From Acidobacteriota bacterium (lineage in GTDB: Bacteria; Acidobacteriota; Blastocatellia; RBC074), in NCBI GenBank assembly GCA_016715865.1, contig JADJXM010000001.1:558001-622000 (forward strand): DNA of 64,000 nt, given 5' to 3'. The notes beneath the pieces were generated by a model. It worked only from the letters and a program-made list of their open reading frames with translations. It searched no databases and had not been told where the DNA came from. Positions 16,905 through 26,655 of this stretch are shown piece after piece. Within the stretch, counting starts at the first letter, position 1. Each line of letters opens with the position of its first letter. The position numbers were made by a program, and so were the translations under genes.

Positions 16905-17248
16905 ATGCCGATCGGGTCTATCTTGATTATTTGATGGATATTCTGGAAGCGATCGAAAAGATCTCCGGATTTATAGAGAACATGACCTATCAAGAGTTTA
17001 CAAGGGACGACAAAACCCAATATGCGGTTGTTCGTGGTTTGGAGATCATTGGAGAAGCCGCCAAGCGAATCCCGCCAGCAGTTCGTGAACGATATCCCGA
17101 AGTTCCCTGGCGCGAAATTACAGGGATGCGAGATAAACTGACACACGATTATATTGGAGTGAATGACTTGGTGGTGTGGAAAACAGCCGGCGAAGATCTG
17201 CCGGGTCTCGAAGTGAATATCAAGCAAATAATATCCAAAGAATCCTGA
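16901..17248 (+). CDS. hepT: HEPN-type RNase toxin (HepT-like, DUF86)
   Basis: A 115-residue helical protein. RDKLTHDYIG near residues 77-86 is the HEPN RNase motif R-x4-H-x-Y, intact in this copy. The region VVRGLEIIGEAAKRIPPAVR is typical of DUF86/HepT. The start codon overlaps the MntA stop. HepT toxins cleave RNA and are inactivated by MntA, so this is a type VII-like toxin-antitoxin pair. A hairpin terminator follows at 17285. Confidence 0.9.
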   Translation: MNADRVYLDYLMDILEAIEKISGFIENMTYQEFTRDDKTQYAVVRGLEIIGEAAKRIPPAVRERYPEVPWREITGMRDKLTHDYIGVNDLVVWKTAGEDLPGLEVNIKQIISKES

Positions 17249-17284
17249 CCCGGGAAATAGTCAGAGTTTCAACACACGCCTATG

Positions 17285-17307
17285 GCCCATTTTCGTCAAA
17301 AATGGGC
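17285..17307. terminator. Hairpin terminator between convergent genes
   Basis: GCCCATTTT (17285-17293) pairs with AAAATGGGC (17299-17307) across a 5-nt loop. It follows the HepT stop by about 37 nt and lies downstream of the minus-strand small gene ending at 17339, so it may serve both directions. Confidence 0.7.
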
Positions 17308-17338
17308 ATTTATTCATACACCGGGACATACAAAGCCA

Positions 17339-17608
17339 TCAATGAATCGCTGCCGGCAGCTGAGAGCCGGATCGATCCATGGCGATTGCCCACCCTTCAT
17401 TGATGTTCCCAATAAACCCATGAAACTGAATATCCGAGCCCGAAAGGATAAGCAGCACGTCGCCTGGCTGGACGTCAGGGTTTTCGAGCTTGAATTTGAC
17501 TACGGTTGCGATCCCGTTTTGCTGTTCGAGGGTTTCAAAGTGGAACTCGTCAGAGTTAATGACCAGTGTCTGGGAATTGGTGGTTTGAGACTGTTGTTGA
17601 TTTGACAT
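17339..17608 (-). CDS. Small protein of unknown function
   Basis: An 89-residue protein starting at ATG 17608, with AGGA about 6 nt upstream. The N-terminus is Gln/Ser/Thr-rich (MSNQQQSQTTNSQ), and the rest looks beta-rich (TLVINSDEFHFETLEQQNG, FKLENPDVQPGDVLLILSGSD). No signal peptide, Cys or membrane helix. I do not recognise a family. It is isolated between the toxin-antitoxin pair and a degenerate repeat. Confidence 0.55.
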   Translation of the reverse strand: MSNQQQSQTTNSQTLVINSDEFHFETLEQQNGIATVVKFKLENPDVQPGDVLLILSGSDIQFHGFIGNINEGWAIAMDRSGSQLPAAIH

Positions 17609-17638
17609 TATGATTCCTATTTTTTTTTGATAGAGATC

Positions 17639-17706
17639 ACCATAGAGGCACGGAGTTCACGGAATCAACCAGGAAGATTCTCTGTGCACTCTGTGTCTCT
17701 GTAGTG
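17639..17706. repeat. Degenerate CACGGAG/CACAGAG-type inverted repeat
   Basis: A left arm near 17640-17663 (ATAGAGGCACGGAGTTCACGG) faces an imperfect right arm near 17679-17706 (TCTCTGTGCACTCTGTGTCT). The sequence is a decayed relative of the perfect elements at 24895-24983 and 38252-38325. It ends just before the esterase stop at 17717. Confidence 0.65.
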
Positions 17707-17716
17707 AATTTTCTTG

Positions 17717-19738
<2,022 letters not shown>

Positions 19739-19743
19739 TAGAC

Positions 19744-19965
19744 TCACTCAGTGGTTGAATTCCGGACCTTGGTTTCCATCTCGCCGGTCTTTCGCCCGAC
19801 AGCTGTTGCATCCTCTTCTCCAAGTCGATCTCGCAGAAATTTGATCGAATTGTGGTATGCAACATCAATCTGGCGCTTGCGATACTCTTCGAAGAACACC
19901 CAGTCGTCTCCGACCTGCACTTCAAGGTCGCCGGTCTCCGGATTCAGTCGCGTTTTCAACGCCAT
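19744..19965 (-). CDS. Small protein of unknown function (73 aa)
   Basis: The start is ATG 19965, with AAGGAGA about 6 nt upstream; an in-frame start at 20001 lacks support. The sequence opens MALKTRLNPETGDLEVQVGDDW, then a basic helical part with EEYRKRQIDVAYHNSIKFL and an acidic/Thr-rich end. There are no known motifs. Its stop is at 19744-19746, immediately before or overlapping the start of the esterase, and it lies downstream of a Cys-rich small gene, so it is likely co-translated. Function not recognised. Confidence 0.6.
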   Translation of the reverse strand: MALKTRLNPETGDLEVQVGDDWVFFEEYRKRQIDVAYHNSIKFLRDRLGEEDATAVGRKTGEMETKVRNSTTE

Positions 19966-19993
19966 GCTTTCTCCTTCTGCTCTGAACTCCCGA

Positions 19994-20209
19994 CTAGACA
20001 ATCACATCCCGGGGCAAACGGCGTAATACCTTTTGGCCGGTCGTTCGATCTTCCTTTAAAATCCAGTGGGCCTGACATTCGCGACAACGATAGTATGCAG
20101 TTTCATCCATCGGGTCATAATCCACGCGGATCAGGAAACGAGAAGTGTAATCTTCAATCGCGACCCCGACAAGTCGTTCAAGCCTGTCACAAAAGCAATC
20201 TTCGCACAT
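19994..20209 (-). CDS. Small Cys-rich (zinc-binding) protein
   Basis: A 71-residue protein. CEDCFC at the start and CRECQAHW in the middle could form a Cys4 metal site. A Tyr-rich linker lies between, and the end is basic (GQKVLRRLPRDVIV). It starts at ATG 20209 and is followed by the 73-residue gene. I do not recognise a family; a regulatory or adaptor role is possible but not shown. Confidence 0.55.
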   Translation of the reverse strand: MCEDCFCDRLERLVGVAIEDYTSRFLIRVDYDPMDETAYYRCRECQAHWILKEDRTTGQKVLRRLPRDVIV

Positions 20210-20221
20210 GGCATATCGCGA

Positions 20222-20254
20222 ATTAAAAACGGGACAGGTCTCGAGCCTGTCCCG
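20222..20254 (-). terminator. Rho-independent terminator of the MreB-like gene
   Basis: On the minus strand ACGGGACAGG pairs with CCTGTCCCGT across a 7-nt loop and is followed by TTTTTAA (bases 20228-20222). It lies about 30 nt after the stop codon at 20286. Confidence 0.85.
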
Positions 20255-20285
20255 TTAGAGTTGACGATCGGATCGATAAGATCGA

Positions 20286-21314
20286 TCAAATATTCCAGAT
20301 GCCGGTAGCGACGCCGACCTGGAGCATCTGTCTGGCGCCGTTGATGACGGCGCGCATGGGATCTTTAGCCGTATGAATATCAAGGGAAGTCGCAGCGGCC
20401 AAACGAGAATTAATCCCTCGCAGTTTGGCGCCGCCGCCGGTCAGGCATATCCCGTTTTCAATCACCTCGCATGATGTCTTGAGCGGCAGATCACGAACTG
20501 TATGCTGAATCGCGCCGACGATCGTATCGAGCACCGGTTCGAGTGCTTCGACTATATCGTTTCTGCTGACATAGAGGCTGACCGGGCCGCCTGCCAGCAG
20601 GTCAGTTCCATAGGTTACGAAAACAGCGTCTTCATCGAAATCGCTCAATGCGCCAACCATCAGTGTCAGGCGTTCGGCTTCTTTCGGTGAAAGCAGCACG
20701 CTGTGTCTGAATGAGACCATATGCGAAACAGCGTGATGCAGGTCGCTGCAGGCAGTGCGGATCGCCGATGTCGTGATCAGTGAACTCGACCTGATGACAG
20801 CAATATCGGTGACTCCGTCACCGATATCAACGAGCATTTGAGCATAAGGCAGAGTGATGTCAAGTCCCGCGCCGATCGCTGCTGCGAGCGGTTCCGGAAC
20901 CACGACAACCGATGAGGCGCCGGCTTTCTGTGTTGCCTCGACAAGGGCTGCCCGTTCTTCTTCACACGCATCGGTCGGAGCGCAGGCCAGCGCGCGAGGC
21001 TTGAGTATTCCGAACCTGTGTGCACGCCTGAAGAGCGGTTCGAGCAGAGAACTCGCGGCTTCAATATCGGCGACGACGCCGGAATGCAAGGGTGAGATCG
21101 AGTAGGAGTTCGAATCGTTCTTATTCGATCGGGCGGCTTTAGCTCCCACTGCTTCAACCGCACCCGTTTCGGCTTTGATTTTGATCAATGACGGTTCATC
21201 GGCAATCATGCCGTGGCCATTGGCATACAATCGCGTATTTGCCGTGCCGAGATCTAATGCGATATCCGGCGCGGCAACCCATTTTCTCAACCCACTGACG
21301 AATGATAATGACAT
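20286..21314 (-). CDS. Divergent MreB-like actin homolog
   Basis: A 342-residue actin-fold protein related to the rod-shape protein MreB. Recognisable blocks in order are DIALDLGTANTRLY, SPLHSGVVADIEAASSLL, EPLAAAIGAGLDI, VDIGDGVTDIAVI and ENGICLTGGGAKLRGI. The nucleotide loops are altered: MreB usually has DIGGGTTE where this has DIGDGVTD, and the RxGGDEMD segment is replaced by AIRTACSDLHHAV. It may therefore be a paralog with changed nucleotide use rather than the housekeeping MreB. mreC and mreD are not adjacent. It has its own terminator. Family assignment is firm, function uncertain. Confidence 0.85.
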   Translation of the reverse strand: MSLSFVSGLRKWVAAPDIALDLGTANTRLYANGHGMIADEPSLIKIKAETGAVEAVGAKAARSNKNDSNSYSISPLHSGVVADIEAASSLLEPLFRRAHRFGILKPRALACAPTDACEEERAALVEATQKAGASSVVVVPEPLAAAIGAGLDITLPYAQMLVDIGDGVTDIAVIRSSSLITTSAIRTACSDLHHAVSHMVSFRHSVLLSPKEAERLTLMVGALSDFDEDAVFVTYGTDLLAGGPVSLYVSRNDIVEALEPVLDTIVGAIQHTVRDLPLKTSCEVIENGICLTGGGAKLRGINSRLAAATSLDIHTAKDPMRAVINGARQMLQVGVATGIWNI

Positions 21315-21411
21315 AACAACCTGGTACTACTTGTGAAAATCAACGGACGTATTGGGGGCGTGCAATTGTGTGTAGTTGCCTGAATGCAGCAAACTCAATT
21401 TGATCAATAAG

Positions 21412-22263
21412 TCAGTTGATCACGAGCAATGAAATCTCAGGTGGAACCCTGAATCTCACGGGTATAATGCTCGTCCCGATGCCCGGGGTCACGAAAAGAT
21501 GACTCCCTTTTTCAACGATGTGGCCTATCGCAAAACGTTGCCCGTACTTTGATGGAATGACTGGTCGTCCGATGAGGGGAATAGCAACCTGTCCTCCATG
21601 TGTATGACCTGCGATAGTTAAGGTTATTTGTGAAGGCACCGATGTAAATATATCAGGATTATGCGTTAAAGCAATAGTTAAAACATCTTTTGGGATTTTT
21701 GTCATGGTCCCGTGCAGATCGGGTCTTCCTTCCCAGAGGTCGCCCAGTCCGACCAGCCAAAAATCAGTGTCGTTGACATTAATCCGGGCCGCATCATTAT
21801 CAATGACCCTGATGCCCGCATCAACGAGCGCATTCCTGACGCGGCTGCCATCATACCACCAGTCGTGGTTTCCTAATGTGGCGAATATACCGTTCTTTGC
21901 GTTAATTTCCTTCAAAGCGGCGGCGGTCTCTTCGGGAGTGATGAAAGATCCGCCGAGGATGCCTTCGATGACGAAATCGCCGGCAATGACAACCAGATCG
22001 GGTCGCGTCGAATTGACTTTGGAGACGATCTCTCGCAGTTTCTCGCGGTCGATATGTGGAGAGCCCGCGTGAATATCGGACATGGCCGCAATTCGATATC
22101 CGCGCAGTTCAGCCGGCCATTTTGGGAGGTTGATCGTATATTGACGAACGATCAACTGGTCCGGCTCGATGATGAATCCCCAGACAAAAGTTCCTGCGGC
22201 TGTGAGGAGGATCAAACACAAGATAATCCCGAATCGTGTGAGCAATAATTGCCGAATATTCAT
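21412..22263 (-). CDS. Membrane-anchored metallophosphoesterase
   Basis: A 283-residue protein. An N-terminal membrane helix (FGIILCLILLTAAGTFVWGF) is followed by a calcineurin-like phosphoesterase domain with all metal motifs: SDIHAG, AGDFV, LGNHDWWYD, LTHNPD and AGHTHGGQ. The closing FVTPGIGTSIIPVRFRVPPEISLL is typical of the YkuE/LpxG-like subfamily. The substrate, possibly lipid or nucleotide phosphates, cannot be read from the sequence. It is 8 nt after the glycosidase gene stop, so the two are probably co-transcribed. Confidence 0.9.
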   Translation of the reverse strand: MNIRQLLLTRFGIILCLILLTAAGTFVWGFIIEPDQLIVRQYTINLPKWPAELRGYRIAAMSDIHAGSPHIDREKLREIVSKVNSTRPDLVVIAGDFVIEGILGGSFITPEETAAALKEINAKNGIFATLGNHDWWYDGSRVRNALVDAGIRVIDNDAARINVNDTDFWLVGLGDLWEGRPDLHGTMTKIPKDVLTIALTHNPDIFTSVPSQITLTIAGHTHGGQVAIPLIGRPVIPSKYGQRFAIGHIVEKGSHLFVTPGIGTSIIPVRFRVPPEISLLVIN

Positions 22264-22270
22264 TCTCTCA

Positions 22271-24865
22271 TTATTGTGCCAGCTCGACTGACAAAGTTTG
22301 CCGGCGATAGATCTGTCGATCGGTTTCCGGTGTGAAATGGATGTCGATCAGTGTGAAGCCGTTTTCCATTCCATTGATGGTCCCGCCGGACACTGCGCGG
22401 ATTTTGCCCCGGGCTCGGATAGTGTAGCTTGCGCCACTCAGCCCTTCAGTGATGATTTGTACCCTGTTATCAGTCTCCCGGAGGACATCGAGGATTTTAA
22501 GAGACGAAGTCCGATCGCCGATCCCGGGTTTTGTTTGTGTGACATAGAAATCGAATCCGCCGATGACTGTGACGACGATCTCGGTCCTCTTTCCGAACTG
22601 AAGGCGATAGCTGTCACCCGGTTCATCAGGCCCTATTCGCACGCGTTTACCGTCGATTGTCACCTGGATCGATTCGGGAAGATACGGGATTGGAGGTTTG
22701 AAAATTACCTTCACCGGTGATTCGCCGTCTTTGGTGATGATGAAGAGCAGTGTCTGTTCATTCTCCCTGCGATATGAGATGCCTATACGATCGGTCTCGA
22801 AGCGGAGATTCCGAACGTCGAACCGGTCCCATTCGGCCGGGATCTGCGGTTTGAATTCGAGAGTCCCGTTGAAGGCATCTGCCCTCAGACCGAGCAGGCC
22901 ACGAACCAGCGGAGTCACGACCATGCCTGAAGAGAAGAGCTGGTGCGGAACCGATTCGTCCAGCGGGCGATAGAAATCTCCGGACAGGATTTCATGATGA
23001 TAGCCGGACGCGAAATCGAAGGTCATGTTGACAAGCTGGCCGAGATGCGCGAACCCGGATTGCGGATGATCGTACTCGTATTCCGCCGCGGCGACGAAGC
23101 CGGTCAGGAATGGCCAGACTCCGCCGTTGTTATACGCGATCGGACTGTAGGCCGGGCTCTGGTTATCGAGCATGCGTGTGCCCCAGTCGGTGCTGATCCT
23201 CGATGAACCGAGCAGCCGCATCGATTCAGAGGCCAGAGTTCGATCGAGCTGGCCGAACATCATCGGCACTGCCGTCCAGGCGGTAATCTCGGTATTTTGA
23301 GCGCCGTCTTTCAGGAGGGCATAGGCGTATCGGTTCTCTTTTGAGCTCCAGTAACGGGCATTGATCGACTCTGATGCCAGTTTGTATTTTCGATCGGCCA
23401 GGTCGCGCAGTGCGTCGTCCTTCATGACAACTGCAAATTCACGCATCGAGCGTGACGCTTCGAGGTTGGTCGCCGCCAGATAGATGTCCTGATGAAGGTT
23501 AGCCAGAAGTGATCCGAGCTCCGATGCGCCGAGGCCCGCTTTCGAGTTCTCCAGAATGCCGTCCCCGTCGGAATCGTTGTCCAGGCAGAACTGATAGGCC
23601 TTCTTGAGCGCCGGCCAGAGTTCTGCCAGCAGCGCACGATCTCCGCTTTGTCGAATCAGATTATGCACGGCAACAATGTAAAGTGGCGTTGTGTCGGCGT
23701 GGTAATAAGCATAAGGGAATTCATCAAACCAGCGGATGCCTGCAGCGGCCTGTGATATCTCGTGCGGGATCTTGCCGTCGGCACGCTGGTATTTCGCAAG
23801 AAATCTGAACGCCGCGGCCATCGATTCGAAATCGCCATATCCGGTCATGGCGAAAGAATTGATTGCAGCGTCTCCGCCAAAGAACCAGCCGAAGCCGGGG
23901 CGGGCACCGCTGCCCGAGGCTCCCCAGCCGGCAATCAGACCGAGTCCGAGTTCAGGGTTGTCGATCATACCCTTGTCGAGTGCGACCTTCGCCCACTCGA
24001 AGGCCAGATCGAACGACTTGTCGGGCGTTTGAATTCTCATCTTCTCTTCGCGCAGACGGCGGTAATGTTCAAAAGTCCTGGCATAAAGCTCGGGGATGGA
24101 TGCACTGATGCGCTGATAACGGTCCAGGACCGGCTGGCGTCCCTCAATGCCGGCGGTGATTATCAATGGGAAATAGTGGCGCCGCGCTTTGTCGGGATCT
24201 ACACGGATATCGAACCTCAGAGCCCCCGAGGCAAGCTGATGGGCCGGAGTCGAGACGCCTCTGGTCGCGGCTGGTGAACCGAACAACCCGTTGAATTTTC
24301 TGCGGCTCTCACTGATCAGAAATGCTTTCAGATCATCACGCCAGCCCGAGTTCTGGCCGCCAAGCCCGGCAGGCCACATCGGCTTCAGGTCCGGCACAAA
24401 GCTGACAGTAATCGTCAGCGGCTTTGAGCTGTCGACATCAAAGAGCACTATCGATGCGGGTTCATCGATCGGCGTGAAAAAAGTCACCCTGATTGTGTAT
24501 TGCTGGTTTGCTGCAACTATCGTTGTCGATTCAGGCCGGACGATGATCCTCTCTGCGATTGAGGAAAACTCGACTGGACTATCTTCTCCCTCGACTTGAA
24601 TCATGAATTGCGCGTCGTGAAACAGCTTGAGCGGAAAGACCCATGATTCGAACCGGCCGGCTTCGACTCCGAGCAGGCCGGCTTTGCGGCCGATGGCATC
24701 GAAATAGACCTGCGGGCGGACGGCTCTCGCCAGCGCGATCGGATTTTCGGGCAGCTTGAATTTCGCGGGAAGCTGGATCGGCGTGGTCTGGGCGAATGCA
24801 TGCTGACAAATGGATGACAGAATCAGGAAGAGGGGCGACAGCAGTAAGGGCTTAATATTTTTCAT
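22271..24865 (-). CDS. Secreted six-hairpin (alpha/alpha) glycosidase
   Basis: An 864-residue exported protein with a signal peptide ending near QHAFAQ. The N-terminal third is beta-rich (about residues 30-260). The middle is an (alpha/alpha)6 catalytic fold with GWFFGGDAAINSFAMTGYGD, ADTTPLYIVAVHNLIRQSGD, LDNDSDGDGILENSKAG and SPIAYNNGGVWPF, typical of GH15/GH63/glycogen-debranching-like enzymes. The C-terminal part is a beta domain. Asp and Glu residues in the GGDA and ILEN blocks are candidate acid/base residues. The exact GH family is unsure. Likely cleaves alpha-glucans or related glycans outside the cytoplasm. Upstream lies a perfect CACGGAGG inverted repeat and the hpnJ gene. Confidence 0.8.
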   Translation of the reverse strand: MKNIKPLLLSPLFLILSSICQHAFAQTTPIQLPAKFKLPENPIALARAVRPQVYFDAIGRKAGLLGVEAGRFESWVFPLKLFHDAQFMIQVEGEDSPVEFSSIAERIIVRPESTTIVAANQQYTIRVTFFTPIDEPASIVLFDVDSSKPLTITVSFVPDLKPMWPAGLGGQNSGWRDDLKAFLISESRRKFNGLFGSPAATRGVSTPAHQLASGALRFDIRVDPDKARRHYFPLIITAGIEGRQPVLDRYQRISASIPELYARTFEHYRRLREEKMRIQTPDKSFDLAFEWAKVALDKGMIDNPELGLGLIAGWGASGSGARPGFGWFFGGDAAINSFAMTGYGDFESMAAAFRFLAKYQRADGKIPHEISQAAAGIRWFDEFPYAYYHADTTPLYIVAVHNLIRQSGDRALLAELWPALKKAYQFCLDNDSDGDGILENSKAGLGASELGSLLANLHQDIYLAATNLEASRSMREFAVVMKDDALRDLADRKYKLASESINARYWSSKENRYAYALLKDGAQNTEITAWTAVPMMFGQLDRTLASESMRLLGSSRISTDWGTRMLDNQSPAYSPIAYNNGGVWPFLTGFVAAAEYEYDHPQSGFAHLGQLVNMTFDFASGYHHEILSGDFYRPLDESVPHQLFSSGMVVTPLVRGLLGLRADAFNGTLEFKPQIPAEWDRFDVRNLRFETDRIGISYRRENEQTLLFIITKDGESPVKVIFKPPIPYLPESIQVTIDGKRVRIGPDEPGDSYRLQFGKRTEIVVTVIGGFDFYVTQTKPGIGDRTSSLKILDVLRETDNRVQIITEGLSGASYTIRARGKIRAVSGGTINGMENGFTLIDIHFTPETDRQIYRRQTLSVELAQ

Positions 24866-24894
24866 GAGTTACCTCACGTTACGCGGACAGGATT

Positions 24895-24983
24895 AATCAC
24901 CACGGAGGCACAGAGGACACAGAGAAGAGATCTTCAGACCAGATAACATTCTTCTCTGTGTCCTCTGTGCCTCCGTGGTGATT
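24895..24983. repeat. Perfect 34-bp-arm inverted repeat (CACCACGGAGGCACAGAGG family)
   Basis: The left arm (24895-24928) is the exact reverse complement of the right arm (24950-24983), with a 21-bp loop. The arms repeat an 8-9-bp motif (CACGGAGG, CACAGAGGA, CACAGAGA). It lies 20 nt past the hpnJ stop. The same family recurs at 38252-38325 and, degenerate, at 17639-17706. Confidence 0.92.
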
Positions 24984-25002
24984 ATCATCATGTGCGCAGA
25001 AG

Positions 25003-26454
<1,452 letters not shown>

Positions 26455-26481
26455 ATTAGTTACCTCTATTCACGCCTGGGG

Positions 26482-26515
26482 CATGGAGTACCGTCTTCAG
26501 ACGGGATTTTCCATG
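26482..26515. repeat. Nested hairpin upstream of hpnJ (CATGGA...CCGTCT/AGACGG...TCCATG)
   Basis: CATGGA (26482-26487) pairs with TCCATG (26510-26515) and an inner CCGTCT (26491-26496) with AGACGG (26499-26504). It is in the leader region of hpnJ, about 30 nt before the start. It could be an operator, a regulatory leader hairpin or another short repeat family. Confidence 0.55.
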
Positions 26516-26594
26516 TGACCACTTTATGGGTACCTCATACTTTAAAATGAAGCTTACTGACCTGGGCCTTATTACGCAAGCAGCATTAAGATCA

Positions 26595-26625
26595 TAAAAA
26601 AGCGGCCCGACTCAGCGGACCGCTT
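26595..26625 (-). terminator. Rho-independent terminator of the large secreted gene
   Basis: On the minus strand AAGCGGTCC pairs with GGGCCGCTT, then a run of seven T. It lies about 30 nt after the stop codon at 26656. Confidence 0.85.
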
Positions 26626-26655
26626 GAATTAAAAACGCAAATTTATGGTCGGGGC

